Shown: positions 1 through 10,165, counted from the stretch's first letter. The stretch is DNA of 49,886 bases from Polaromonas sp. (GCF_010365105.1 NZ_JAAFGZ010000029.1:1-49886); one strand, 5' to 3'. Made by a program: numbers and translations. Notes: a model not told the origin generated them from the letters alone.

Positions 1-139
1 GGTCAAAGACTCTTCTGGATTTGGAATCATTCACGTTAGTTGCCGTTTCAGTTTGACAACCTATCGTTGTGTCTTTTTAAATTAGACCACCACATACCAA
101 TGGAAAAATCAATTACTGGGTACTGAGGCTCCCGCATCC

Positions 140-604
140 ATGAAACCCAACAACGATTCACCGCCAGATCCTGAGCGGGCAGAGCTGGAGCGGCAAGTCG
201 AATCGCTTCGACGCGACGTCCGGCAACTGCAGCTTGAACACGACATCTTGAAGAAGGCCAATGAACTGTTAAAAAAAGGCCTGGGCGTCGACCTGCCGCT
301 CCTGAGCAACCAGGAGAAGACCCGGCTGGTTGACGCCCTGAGAGACACCTACGCGCTGCCAGAGCTCTTCGCCGAACTTGATCTAGCCCGCAGCTCCTAC
401 TTTTATCATCGGGCACGGCTACGGCTCGTCGACAAGTATGCGGATGCGCGTCTTGCCATCACAGATGTCTTTGAGCGCAATCATCGCTGCTACGGTTATC
501 GACGGTTACGGGCGGCATTAGGGGCAAATTCCAGTAAGCGCCAACACTTCAACCGGCAGCAGCCTTTGCGGGCTTTCCTTGGCTGCCGACCTGTGGCGCT
601 TTGA
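140..604 (+). pseudogene. IS3-family transposase remnant (OrfA end fused to OrfB start)
   Basis: The first ~45 residues form a charged leucine-zipper-like helix with the motif HDILKKANELLKK, typical of the OrfA/OrfB junction in IS3-family elements. It is followed by an OrfB N-terminal region ending in the family motif CYGYRRLRAAL. After about nucleotide 523 the frame runs into unrelated sequence that is the 3' end of the opposite-strand RlpA-like gene, so the DDE catalytic core is absent. The OrfA helix-turn-helix is also missing upstream. The element is therefore truncated at both ends and cannot be active. No terminal repeat was found. The break at ~523 marks a recombination junction. Confidence 0.8.
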
Positions 605-1073
605 GAGGCGTGATCTCAACCGGTACAACTCCCTGTTTGCCGGCCCCTATCATCTTGGCAGTCGCAGGCGACAGATCGACGATTCTGCCCTTAATGTGGG
701 GGCCTCGGTCCTTGATGACGACGACGGCACTCTTGCCGTTGCTCAAGTTGGTGACTCTCGCCCTTGTTTCGAGCGGCAACGTTTTGCTCGCCGCATTATT
801 CGAGTTCGGGTCCATCCGCGCGCCATTGGCCATCTTGTTTCCCGCTAACCGGTGGCTGTAGATCGACGCCTTGCCCGTGCGGGTCTTGCCAGAGGTGTCG
901 GCTGGATGTTTGACGACTCCCCTTGTTTTGTTACGGTGGTGGACGGGATGTTTCTCATGGGCCTTTGCAGCCTTCGGTGCGGAGGGCTTTGAAACCTTCT
1001 TCCCCGCCCCTTGAGCCGTGCCAAAGCAGCCCACTAAAAAAACAAGCAAGGCTACTCGCAAAAATCTCGGCAT
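549..1073 (-). CDS. RlpA-like septal ring lytic transglycosylase lipoprotein
   Basis: A 174-residue product. The start at 1073 was chosen because the protein then begins with a short basic segment and a hydrophobic stretch ending in the lipobox LVGC near residue 15, as expected for an outer-membrane or periplasmic lipoprotein. After a Lys/Pro/His-rich linker comes a double-psi beta-barrel with the motifs GKASIYSHRLAGNKMANG and VVVIKDRGPHIKGRIVDLSP, which are hallmarks of the RlpA family. RlpA proteins bind or cleave denuded peptidoglycan glycan strands at septa. The usual C-terminal SPOR domain is missing, so this is a short form. It stands alone between IS debris, not beside cell-wall genes, which suggests it arrived with mobile DNA. 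Confidence 0.82.
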   Translation of the reverse strand: MPRFLRVALLVFLVGCFGTAQGAGKKVSKPSAPKAAKAHEKHPVHHRNKTRGVVKHPADTSGKTRTGKASIYSHRLAGNKMANGARMDPNSNNAASKTLPLETRARVTNLSNGKSAVVVIKDRGPHIKGRIVDLSPATAKMIGAGKQGVVPVEITPLKAPQVGSQGKPAKAAAG

Positions 1074-1317
1074 CTGGCGCTCTGCAAAGGCTGAATCGAA
1101 TGAAATGGAGTTGACCCGGTTTACCATCCAGTTTGAGGAAAGGATGCCTACGCCCTAAAACTCTCGCCCGGTTTACACAGAATTCGGGACACCATCGAGT
1201 TTAAAACTATGCTCTCAGATTTTAACTTCTGCGGGATTGCGCCAGCGTTGGCAAGCTCATACACTGCCCGATTCGCCACCGCCGTTTGTCGCATCGACTG
1301 GGTAAGGAGGAGATCGA
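1074..1317. other. Intergenic region upstream of the giant gene pair, with strong RBS
   Basis: No gene is supported here. A Shine-Dalgarno sequence, AAGGAGGAG at about 1303-1311, sits 6 bases before the ATG at 1318 and fixes that start. The stretch near 1172-1195 (GGTTTACACAGAATTCGGGA) resembles the kind of AT-containing end seen in some insertion sequences, but no partner repeat was found. No convincing -35/-10 pair was recognised. Confidence 0.5.
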
Positions 1318-4300
1318 ATGACTAGCATCAAGGATCGCGTGTCAGCTGAGCAACTGCTCAGCCGCATGATCTCCAGCATGCCTGTGGATGCGCTTCTGGA
1401 GACCTTACAGATCCAGTTGCCGCTGCAGCCGCCGATCGACGATAGCCGGGAGCAAGGCCAGGTGCTGTTCGGCGTGGAGGAGCAAGCGCTCGGCGTTTTT
1501 GATCTCAAGCTGATTCCGCCATCCGGGATCAACCCGTCGCGCGACTATCTGCTCTCGTTCGACGGGCCGCCCGGCGCGCGAACCGGCTTTCGCCTTGCGG
1601 TGTCTCTCGAAGAGGGGCCGGTGCCGCGGCCGCTTTTCAATCTGCTGCACAAGCTGCCGTCACACGGCCTCGTAGCCGCCAGGCTGTCGGCCGATGGTCA
1701 GTCGCTGGAGGCTGACCTGGGAGCGGGCGATGTCCAGATCGTTGGTCTGGGTATCTTTCTCGTGCTTCAAGGTCAGATCCACGACAGCATCGGCGTGCGC
1801 CTGTCGTCTAACCTGGAAGCTCCAGACGACGTGGTCGTGCTGGCTGTACAGCCACCGACAGTGTTAATTGGTGAAACGGGATTCGGGCTGGAGTTCTCCC
1901 ACGGTCTGGTGTTCGACTTCGCCGACAACGCCGGCCCGGCCGACCCGGTGCAGGTTGGCGGTGTCGTGCTTTCTACGCCGGCCGATGCGCCAACGTGGCA
2001 GGGAATTGCGGCTAACCGGGTACGGCTCTTCCTGCCCAAGGGCGTACCCTTTCTCGGTGGTCATCCGGTCGACGCTTGGCTGCAGATCGGCCTGCCGCCG
2101 ACGCCGGGCATCGATCTCATCGTGCAGACGCAGGTGCCCGCCGAGGGAGACCGTCCGGCCATCGACGTGCGCATCGAATGCCGCGACCCCACGGCCACCG
2201 GTCTCGACGGGTTCGTGCCAACTTTGGTCGAGGCTGTCATGGATCTGCCGCTGAAGGGGCGCTTCGGTGACATTGCACCCGGCAAGAGCTTCACTTTCGT
2301 CGCGGGCGTGCCTGTGCGAGCCCGCGTTCGCTATGCGCGCAAGCCTGGCGGCGCCGGAACGGCACCGTCGTCGGAACTGAGCCTCGCGCTGGAGAGCCAG
2401 GGTCCCGATGGCATCCTGAAGACCGACAGCGGCGCCGGCGACCTCGGTGCCAAGATCGCCGTCACTGCGGCCACGCTGGCCACGGCGCTGATCGCAGACG
2501 GCGCCGAGCAGGTGGATGCGCCCGACAAGGATGGCAGCGGAGTGGTGCTGCACACGCTGCTGGTCGCGGCTGTCGGCCTGTCGAGCTTCCTTGAGCGGGG
2601 CGAACTGGTGCTGCATGGCGCCGAACTGATAACCACGGGGGGCGTCATCCCCGCTGGCAAGGCGATGCGGCTGAAGATCGACTACTCTGTGGCCGCTACG
2701 GTCACCGGCATCGATATTGGCGTAATGTCAGTGAAGATGAATCCGAACCAGCCGCTGCGCGTGCGGGTGCGCGAGGTGGTACTGAGCTTCTTTCCGGAGA
2801 AGTCCGGTTTGGAGATGATCCATCTCGACTACTCGCGCAGCTCTATGGAGATCGAAGACCCGGGTGGCTGGAAGGTACACGGTCCGGACTCCCTGTTCGA
2901 CGTGCTCGGCACGCGCTCGGGTCGGGGTTCGATGTGGATCGAGGTCGACCTGCGCTTCAAGCTCGACCTCGGTCCGGTCAAGGTTAGCGGCGCCACCATC
3001 CGCGCGACCCTTGGCGACGATGGCAAGCTCAACGGCTCGCTGCGCGGGCTGGCGGCTTCGATCGCGCTGGATCCGATGATCTCTGGTGATGGCGCTGTCG
3101 GTCTGACGGCTGACGGCTTCCATGCCGCGCTCCAGGCCTACATCCTGCCGCTGGGTAACATCGGCGCGATGGCCGATGTCGAAACCGCAGCCGACATGGT
3201 CAAGCTCGCGCTCGGCGTCGATCTCCCCGGGCCGCTGCCCCTAGCCAATTCAGGGCTTGCGATCTACGGGCTGGGTGGCGTGTTCGCGGCAAACGGACGC
3301 CCGAAACCGGTCCAGCCTGGAGCCGACCCGGTGCAGTCGGCATTGGACTGGGACTACACCGAGCAAGGCGCGTTCGTTCCCGCGCCCACCTTCAGTTTCG
3401 GACTTGAGGCGGTCATCGGCACAGCAGCAGACCTGGGCTTCACCTTCAGCGCGCGCGCCGGCCTCTTCGTCACGACGCCGGACATCGTCGTGCGCGGCTC
3501 GGTCGAAGGCCGTTACATGGGCCCGCGTATGAAAATCGCGCGCGGCGGCAATGATCTGTCCGTGCTGCAAGCCAAGGGCGTGATTCTGGTTGATCCAGCC
3601 GACGGCGTGACAGTAGCCGTCGAGGGCAAGTACGAGATCCCGCACATCGTTGTGACCACAGTGCCGGTGGGCGCGCACTTCCCGACACATTCCGCTAACT
3701 GGTTCATCCATCTCGGGTCGGACGGCTGGACGCCGTCGAGCGGTCCCAGCGAGAGTCGCGAGCGCGGGCCGGTGCGATCGGTGTTCCTGCCTGACATCGT
3801 CGGTCAGGAGTCGGACGCCTATCTCATGATTCGCGGGGACGGCATCACGAATTGGCCGCGCAACGGCAACTATACGGCCGCGCCCGGCAGCTTCATCATT
3901 GCGTTCGGGGTCGGCTTCGACATCGTCTATGGACTCAAGCCGGTGCTGTGGGCTGACGTGTTCGCGCGCGCGGACATTCTGGTCGCGACGAATCCCATGA
4001 GCTTCGTTGGCATGGGCACGGTAGGTGGCGGGCTCCATATCGGCCCCTTCTCGGTGGGCATCGATGCCACCGTCTTCGTGGTACTGGTCAGTGGCCAGCC
4101 GCCGCACCTCAAGGCTGAGCTGTGCGGCAGCATTGATCTGTTCTTCGACGAGATACGCAAGTGCGTGACGCTGGAGTACGGCAGCCCGTCCTCGCCTGAC
4201 ATGCCGGAGCCATCCGAGCATCCGCTGGACGGACTTCAGTCGCTCGTCGACGATCGCTACCGGCGCCTCGCGCCACTGGCCACCAAGCTCGAGGACGCTA

Positions 4301-6651
4301 CAGCCGAAAATACGGTGTGGCCGGACTCCATCCCGCTCCTCACTTTCAGCAGCGCGCCGACACTGAGCCTGGCCACGGCACAGTTCCCAGACATTGCCCG
4401 GTATCCCACGGGCTTGCGCGCCCGCCCGCTGGGCAGCGATCTGCTGAGCTACGAATGGTCATTGGTGGGACTGGATCTGATAGACGCGACGGCCGGTGAT
4501 GTCGTCGTCGCGGGCGCCTTCAGCAATGCCTGGCAAACAGGCAAGATGGGCGATGCCTGCGGGCAGCCGCAGCCCGCAGAGCTGGCGTTGATGACGCCTT
4601 CCGGGGATCTCTGGCTGCATGCGCTAGGCGACGCGGGCAACAGCCTGCAGCCCAGCCCACTGGCAGCCCTCGCTGATATTTGCCATGCACAGGCCACGGC
4701 CCGACTCGGTTGGGCCCTGGGTGCATCGGCCACTGACGAGGGCGACGGCTACCGCCTGCCGCCTGACCCGCGCAGCGCCGATCCCGTGCAGAGTCAGATC
4801 CGTGCGCACGTTCAACTCTCGTTGTTGGCAACGCCGGCCCAGCCCGCTCGGGTGTTGAGCCGCCAGACGGCCCAACTGTTGCCGCTGCAGTACGCCTACG
4901 CCGGGCCGCGTGTGCATGCCTTCGTGCCTCGGGCACTCGACGGCCGCGAGTTCGGGGCCTGGCTGGATCCTGGCACGACGCTGCTGCCGCCCAGCAATGC
5001 TTTCCTCTTCGTCCGCCTCAGACCGCTTCAGCAACTGCTGATCGCGCCCGAAGATCCGTTGACGCAAGCGCGGGTCTGGCTGGTTTTCGATGCCAACCTC
5101 TGGGCCGCCAATGCCGCAGGTGTGCGACCTTTCTCGGTCTCGGACAATCTGGGCCAGGCTTGGCTGCACGACCGTGAGGCCGATCTCGGCGACGGTCTGG
5201 TGGCCGTGCGCTGGCTACCGCCCGCGCCAGGCTTCGTTGACCGCGTCCAGGCGCGATCGCCCGCCGGCGTCCGCATCGGACTGCTGGCGCTCGGTGGCAT
5301 CACGCGCAGTGCGGCGGCGGCTGCCGATCAACGCAATGCGGCCACCGCCGCCGAGGCGGTCAAACAGGACAACGCTACCCGCGCCGGCCCGCCCGACGCC
5401 AACGCGGTGCCGGCAGCGGATCGGCGCTGCGTGCTGGAGCCGGGCCGCCTCTACCGCATCGACGTGCGGATGCGCTGGTCGGGCACGCTTTGGCGGATGG
5501 ACGACCAGAACAAGAGACAGGTCGTAGCATCAAAGGCGGCCGGTGACGACACCGAGTCGACTCGCCAGTTCTGGTTCCGTACCGCGCCGCTGCAGCCTGC
5601 AGGTGGTGCCGGGCCGGGTGGTGGTAAGGCGTACTTCTCGTTCCTGCACCGGCGCCAAGACCTCTTCGATCCGGCGATGCTGGAGCGCCACCTGCTCGGC
5701 TACGAGCCGGCGCAGAGCGAATTGCAGCGCTTCGCGCACGATCCCGTGAAAGTGCGCTTCAGTCCCGGCCATGTGGCGCTGCTGGCCGGCGCCTACAAAT
5801 TCGATCTGCTGTGCGCCTTGCGCCGGCTCGACCAGCCCGAGGCGGTCGAAGCCGACCAGTTCCTCGTTCCTTCCCTGGCGTGGGCCACGAGCACTGCGCA
5901 GATGCACGTCAGCGACGCGGTGATCGCGCAGGCTTACATCGCCTCGGCGTGCGGCCTGGCGCCGAACGCGGTCGATTCGCTGGCCAAGCCGATGCTGACA
6001 CGCGACACCTGGTACGAGGTCTTTGTTCTCGCCAAGTCACAGCGCGAGGGCGTCATGGACGGACGCTTGCCAGGCGTGAGCTTCCGAACTTCTCGCTGGG
6101 CCAATGGCGAAGAAATGATGCAAGGCCTGCACTTTCCGATCAGTGGCGCCGGACATGCCGACGGCGGCATTGCGCTGCCACACGACACCATTCTGAAACC
6201 GCAGGTCAGCGAGGGCGACGACGGTGCCTTCGACGCATTTCTCATCAGCTTGGGACTTGAGGGTTGGCCAGCAGCGAGCGCGCCGAGGGCCAGCCTGGTT
6301 TGGCTGCCGCCGATCGCGCCCAGCCTAAGCTGGCGCTGCGCCGGCCTGATGCTCGAATCGCCCGAAGCCATCCATCGACCAATGCGTTTTGAGGTCATCG
6401 AACTGCAGCTGGTGATGGGCGCTGCCAAGATCGACTTCAATGTGCGCTGGCGTGACCGCAGCGGATCGCGCCTGTTGATCGCCGCGAGCTTGCCTTTCGT
6501 TCCGCGCCTGACGCGTCGCGGCAGGCTGCAGTCCCTCAAGCCAATGCTGCGTCTGCGCTGCAACGACATGCCATTGGTCGGCGCCGCCCGCGTGCTGCAG
6601 GGCCTGCTTGAGCTGCCGCTGCAACCGAGCTTTGCCGAGGAGGCGCAATGA
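1318..6651 (+). CDS. Giant protein of unknown function (1777 residues, possibly DUF6603-like)
   Basis: I do not recognise a characterised family. The start is fixed by a strong RBS. There is no signal peptide or obvious transmembrane helix. Most of the length is alternating hydrophobic/polar sequence rich in Gly, Val, Leu and Asp, which suggests extensive beta structure. The central part (about residues 640-955) carries repeated short beta-like strands and recalls the DUF6603 regions of very large bacterial proteins; that match is from memory and weak. An Ala-rich, probably helical stretch lies around residues 1330-1370. The last ~350 residues are more mixed. The stop overlaps the next start by four bases (ATGA), so both are made from one message. 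The uninterrupted frame over 5.3 kb argues for selection. A structural, surface or toxin-delivery role is only a guess. Confidence 0.8.
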   Translation: MTSIKDRVSAEQLLSRMISSMPVDALLETLQIQLPLQPPIDDSREQGQVLFGVEEQALGVFDLKLIPPSGINPSRDYLLSFDGPPGARTGFRLAVSLEEGPVPRPLFNLLHKLPSHGLVAARLSADGQSLEADLGAGDVQIVGLGIFLVLQGQIHDSIGVRLSSNLEAPDDVVVLAVQPPTVLIGETGFGLEFSHGLVFDFADNAGPADPVQVGGVVLSTPADAPTWQGIAANRVRLFLPKGVPFLGGHPVDAWLQIGLPPTPGIDLIVQTQVPAEGDRPAIDVRIECRDPTATGLDGFVPTLVEAVMDLPLKGRFGDIAPGKSFTFVAGVPVRARVRYARKPGGAGTAPSSELSLALESQGPDGILKTDSGAGDLGAKIAVTAATLATALIADGAEQVDAPDKDGSGVVLHTLLVAAVGLSSFLERGELVLHGAELITTGGVIPAGKAMRLKIDYSVAATVTGIDIGVMSVKMNPNQPLRVRVREVVLSFFPEKSGLEMIHLDYSRSSMEIEDPGGWKVHGPDSLFDVLGTRSGRGSMWIEVDLRFKLDLGPVKVSGATIRATLGDDGKLNGSLRGLAASIALDPMISGDGAVGLTADGFHAALQAYILPLGNIGAMADVETAADMVKLALGVDLPGPLPLANSGLAIYGLGGVFAANGRPKPVQPGADPVQSALDWDYTEQGAFVPAPTFSFGLEAVIGTAADLGFTFSARAGLFVTTPDIVVRGSVEGRYMGPRMKIARGGNDLSVLQAKGVILVDPADGVTVAVEGKYEIPHIVVTTVPVGAHFPTHSANWFIHLGSDGWTPSSGPSESRERGPVRSVFLPDIVGQESDAYLMIRGDGITNWPRNGNYTAAPGSFIIAFGVGFDIVYGLKPVLWADVFARADILVATNPMSFVGMGTVGGGLHIGPFSVGIDATVFVVLVSGQPPHLKAELCGSIDLFFDEIRKCVTLEYGSPSSPDMPEPSEHPLDGLQSLVDDRYRRLAPLATKLEDATAENTVWPDSIPLLTFSSAPTLSLATAQFPDIARYPTGLRARPLGSDLLSYEWSLVGLDLIDATAGDVVVAGAFSNAWQTGKMGDACGQPQPAELALMTPSGDLWLHALGDAGNSLQPSPLAALADICHAQATARLGWALGASATDEGDGYRLPPDPRSADPVQSQIRAHVQLSLLATPAQPARVLSRQTAQLLPLQYAYAGPRVHAFVPRALDGREFGAWLDPGTTLLPPSNAFLFVRLRPLQQLLIAPEDPLTQARVWLVFDANLWAANAAGVRPFSVSDNLGQAWLHDREADLGDGLVAVRWLPPAPGFVDRVQARSPAGVRIGLLALGGITRSAAAAADQRNAATAAEAVKQDNATRAGPPDANAVPAADRRCVLEPGRLYRIDVRMRWSGTLWRMDDQNKRQVVASKAAGDDTESTRQFWFRTAPLQPAGGAGPGGGKAYFSFLHRRQDLFDPAMLERHLLGYEPAQSELQRFAHDPVKVRFSPGHVALLAGAYKFDLLCALRRLDQPEAVEADQFLVPSLAWATSTAQMHVSDAVIAQAYIASACGLAPNAVDSLAKPMLTRDTWYEVFVLAKSQREGVMDGRLPGVSFRTSRWANGEEMMQGLHFPISGAGHADGGIALPHDTILKPQVSEGDDGAFDAFLISLGLEGWPAASAPRASLVWLPPIAPSLSWRCAGLMLESPEAIHRPMRFEVIELQLVMGAAKIDFNVRWRDRSGSRLLIAASLPFVPRLTRRGRLQSLKPMLRLRCNDMPLVGAARVLQGLLELPLQPSFAEEAQ

Positions 6652-9600
6652 ACAGCTGGATGATCCACGCCAGGTACTTCTCGGCCTACGCCGCCGCAGC
6701 GGGTGCAGTGGCGAGCGATCCCGACTTGCCCAAGGGAACGCACCTGCGCCTGTTCCCGTGTGCTGCGCTCGGCTTCCCGCTGGCACCCTTTCTGCTGTGG
6801 CCGGTCGATGCCTTCGCCAGCGAGCTGCCGCCGATTGCCTGGATGTCCCGCGACCACCGGTCTTTCGCTACACCGGATCTCGACGCGGCGGGTGGGGAAT
6901 TGATCGGCTGGCGCCAGGATGATGTGCCCAGCGACGGCCGTATCGTGGGCATCGAGGCGCGCTTCCGTGGCGCCGGCGAACTAGCCTTGCTGCACCGCAT
7001 CGACGACCAGGGCCTGACCGCGCGTTTCGGCAGGGACGATCGCGTCGTGGCTGCGCGCTCCACCGTGCGCTGGCTGGTGGCCGCGCCGCAAATGAGCCGC
7101 CTGCGTCTGCGCGGTCAGGGACAGGTGAGTCTTCAGAGCTGGGTCATTTCGGGTGGCCGTGTGATTGAAGCCCTGTTGGGGCAGCTACCATTCGCTGCGC
7201 TCTCCCTGCCCATCACGGGAGTGCGGGCGTGGTACTCCGGCGGCGAGGGCGCCGACGTCGGCCTGCGCCGCGTGCAAGAGGGTGCGCCGCGACGCTGGAC
7301 GCGGCCTGACCGGCCAGACGGACCCTTCGACTCTCTGGGGCCCGACGCCGAACTGGCCCGCGTAAGGGCCGCGCAGGCAGACATTGATGACGAAATTGAG
7401 CGTTTGCTCGGCGATGCCGATGTGGTGCCCGGTGCTGTCGAGCGCACGCACCTGTGGCTCGCCGAGGTCATGGCCAGCGGCAAAAAACGCGCTTGGCAAC
7501 GCGCCACTGAGCGCGTTCAGGAAAGCCTGTTGATGAAGGCACTGGATCCTGGAGCAGCCCACTATCTCGGTCTCGCCGCTAACCTGGCCGACCTGCTGGT
7601 ACCTACCAACCCGTTCCAGCCACCAGGTGCCCGAGGCTGGCTGGCTGCTGGCCTGTTCGCGACCGGACCGGCGATGCGCTTCGAACTACCCGATCCCGAC
7701 GCGCAGGAGCAGCGCCTGATCGAGCGCCTGATGGAACTGCAGCCCGGCGTTCGCGACCCAGCTGCCTTGGCCGTTCAGCGCCACGGTCTGACGCTGCGTG
7801 CATTCGTCGCCACAGCCTTGGCAGCGCCGCCGCCCGACCTGCTCGCAGCGCCGCAGTTAAAGCTAGGCGACTCAGGCTGGCAGCGCGCTGACGATAGCTC
7901 CTGCGCGCTGTTCCGGCAGCAGTTGCGTATCTTCGCCCCGCCGTTGACCACGCTCCTAGCAGTGGGCAGGCTGGAGTCGGCGGTATGGACATCGCGGCAC
8001 GAAACGGTCGACCTGACGATCGCTACGCCGGGCGCCGACCCGAGCGAGCGCGCAGCACCCCGCATGATCGGAAGCACCGGATCTCTGGCCGATGGCCGAT
8101 ATGGCATCGTGTCCGACCAAGACATCCCGGCCGAGGGCGCACCGTGGACCTACCGTGTAGCCTTGAGCGATGTGTTCGGGCGCTTCGGCGCGCCATCAGA
8201 CATCACAGTGCCGACGCCGCCCCGACCCGACATCCCTCAGCCCGTCGTGCAGTCACATCTGACGCTGGCGGATCGGCCTGAAGGCGAAGATCCAGTGGTC
8301 GCAGGGTCGATTCGCTTGTCGGTGGTGGTTCCTGCCTGGATGGACATGGCCGCTGGCTCGCGGCCCCTGTCGCGCGCCTTGGCCTTGTTCGATGGTGCAG
8401 CCCAGGACGCCGCCACGTCCGACGCCGGAGGCCTGCTGCACTTCGACTTCCCGCTGCCGGCGCTGCTGCCGCTGGAGTCGCGCATACTCAACGGCAGCGC
8501 GACCTTCGAGGACGCGGACGGCCACATCAGTCCGGCGGCCGAACTGCAAGTCGTGATTCGCGATCCTCGCGCGCCGCCGGTGCCGCGCACCGGCATTGGC
8601 ATTGTCTGGAGCAGCCGCCCGGCGCCGGCCATCGATGTCGAGCTGCGCCTGATGTTCACAGGCATGCCCGGCGCGCGTTACCGCGCATACATGGCCGATG
8701 CCCGAGGCTTGGAGATCGCGCTAATCGACGGCGACCGCTTGCGCAGTCGCGCGGAGATCGCGGTTGATGGCGCCCAGCGCGGCCTCGCGGGACTGGGCAT
8801 GCGCGACCGCTTCCGTCTGCTGACCGATCTTCCGCTGATTTGCGCAGCGGATGGCAGTGTGGCTTTCGACACGCGGCTGCCACGTTCGCTGGAGACGGTT
8901 CAATTCCTACGCTTCGTGCCACTCAGCGAGCACGGCAGCGAAGCAGCGTTTGAAAGCTGCCCACTGTTGCCGATTGCGGTGCCCAGTGATCGCCGGCCGC
9001 CGGCTCCGCAAGTGGAGGTGACAGTCGATCCGCTGACGTCGATTGCCAGCGTCACGATCCGCGCGATCGGTCTTGATCTCGTGGCTTTGCGTGCTGCCGA
9101 GCCAGGTCTGTTCGACGAGCCACCTGCAGCCGACGCGTCGCGACCGGAGTTCAGGCTGCGGCGGGCCAGTGGAGGCGTTCCGGATGCTTTGTACGCGCGG
9201 GAGATTGGACGCGGCCCGTTGGAACGCGTCGCGGATGACTTCGCGGCCACGATCGAGGATGCACCCACGCCAGCCGGGATGAGTGCCTACGTGCGCTATG
9301 CCTATTGGGCGGAGATTCGCCACCCGGCCGAGCGACGCCTGCCCCGGGGTGTGGCTGAAGTGGCACTGCCGGCGGGTGCTGTTGAACCCACGCAGGCAGC
9401 ACAACGCGAGGACGCGCCGGCGGCGTTTAGTCGCTTGTCTGCACCTGCCACAGCGATCTTCGTCCCCGCGATCGTGCCGACTTTGGCTGGGGCTCAGGTG
9501 ACGGCGACTGTTGGTGCTGGGGCCGCTGCCGGCACCTGGCGGCTCACACTGGCCATCGCCGGCGGGCCCACAGTCTCTAGCAAGGCGGTTGGCTCGTTTG

Positions 9601-9797
9601 GCGTTCGCCTGCACGTCCAGCTCGATGGCGGCGACTGGAGTCCCGAAGCTGGCGAGGGCGCGCTGGTCGATGGCCGCCTGGCCCTGAGCCTCGAACGTGC
9701 AGCGCCGGCTGTTCCCGTGGTCGGTGTCGCCTTGGTGCTGATTGACCCCATCGGCCGAGAGGCCAAGCCAATGCTGCTCGTTGCGGACGCAGTCTGA
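6648..9797 (+). CDS. Large protein of unknown function (1049 residues), coupled to the giant gene
   Basis: Function unknown. Translation is coupled to the upstream gene through an ATGA overlap, with its own RBS GAGGAGG about 7 bases before the ATG. No signal peptide is evident. Near residues 30-50 there is a segment (HLRLFPCAALGFPLAPFLL) resembling the 'HLRW...LGFP...GF.L' pattern I associate with the start of other large uncharacterised bacterial proteins; this is recollection, not a search. Around residue 500 the sequence YRVALSDVFGRFGAPSDI followed by a Pro-rich linker looks like the end of a fibronectin III or Ig-like module. The C-terminal ~120 residues again look like beta sandwich. Codon use and GC resemble the partner, so the two probably moved and evolved together. 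Confidence 0.8.
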   Translation: MNSWMIHARYFSAYAAAAGAVASDPDLPKGTHLRLFPCAALGFPLAPFLLWPVDAFASELPPIAWMSRDHRSFATPDLDAAGGELIGWRQDDVPSDGRIVGIEARFRGAGELALLHRIDDQGLTARFGRDDRVVAARSTVRWLVAAPQMSRLRLRGQGQVSLQSWVISGGRVIEALLGQLPFAALSLPITGVRAWYSGGEGADVGLRRVQEGAPRRWTRPDRPDGPFDSLGPDAELARVRAAQADIDDEIERLLGDADVVPGAVERTHLWLAEVMASGKKRAWQRATERVQESLLMKALDPGAAHYLGLAANLADLLVPTNPFQPPGARGWLAAGLFATGPAMRFELPDPDAQEQRLIERLMELQPGVRDPAALAVQRHGLTLRAFVATALAAPPPDLLAAPQLKLGDSGWQRADDSSCALFRQQLRIFAPPLTTLLAVGRLESAVWTSRHETVDLTIATPGADPSERAAPRMIGSTGSLADGRYGIVSDQDIPAEGAPWTYRVALSDVFGRFGAPSDITVPTPPRPDIPQPVVQSHLTLADRPEGEDPVVAGSIRLSVVVPAWMDMAAGSRPLSRALALFDGAAQDAATSDAGGLLHFDFPLPALLPLESRILNGSATFEDADGHISPAAELQVVIRDPRAPPVPRTGIGIVWSSRPAPAIDVELRLMFTGMPGARYRAYMADARGLEIALIDGDRLRSRAEIAVDGAQRGLAGLGMRDRFRLLTDLPLICAADGSVAFDTRLPRSLETVQFLRFVPLSEHGSEAAFESCPLLPIAVPSDRRPPAPQVEVTVDPLTSIASVTIRAIGLDLVALRAAEPGLFDEPPAADASRPEFRLRRASGGVPDALYAREIGRGPLERVADDFAATIEDAPTPAGMSAYVRYAYWAEIRHPAERRLPRGVAEVALPAGAVEPTQAAQREDAPAAFSRLSAPATAIFVPAIVPTLAGAQVTATVGAGAAAGTWRLTLAIAGGPTVSSKAVGSFGVRLHVQLDGGDWSPEAGEGALVDGRLALSLERAAPAVPVVGVALVLIDPIGREAKPMLLVADAV

Positions 9798-10154
9798 ACC
9801 TACGTTTGATGCGTTGAGGTTGTTAAGTTTTGCATTTGCTGACGGAGAGCAATAGGACAAGACAACGAACCAAGGTTCAGTCGCGCGCTGCATTATCAAT
9901 CCTCACCAGGCAGACCTAGCCATAAGCCAAATACCGGCGTGTTGCTACTCAAGCCTTGGCACGAAGCGGCAGCATGAGATTTTTGCAGCCAGTCATGTCA
10001 TATATTCGCGTCAGGCGTTATGTTTACTCAGGCAAGAGTGACACCTTCGCTGGTTCAGGGTGGGCGTTCTCGCCTGTGTATTCTGTAAATAAATGGCAGC
10101 GACCCTAAGCAGACGGATCGGATTCAAAGCTGTTGGCCTGTGGGCACCATCAGT
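9798..10154. other. Gene-free stretch between giant gene pair and IS66
   Basis: No coding frame with family resemblance is present. The composition is more AT-rich than the flanking genes. A small GGCG-TTCT-CGCC palindrome near 10060-10075 is too weak to call a terminator. I see nothing else to annotate. Confidence 0.5.
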
Positions 10155-10165
10155 GTAACCGTCCG
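10155..10165 (+). repeat. IS66 left terminal inverted repeat
   Basis: GTAACCGTCCG, matching the inverted copy at 13482-13492 exactly over 11 bases, with weaker similarity continuing inward. Confidence 0.85.

Noticed and set aside
1172..1195. IS256-like end (GGTTTACACAGAATTCGGGA)
   Set aside because: Only one end-like sequence, with no transposase or partner repeat.
1864..2616. Minus-strand 250-codon frame inside the giant gene
   Set aside because: No family resemblance. The plus-strand frame is continuous for 5.3 kb with a strong RBS.
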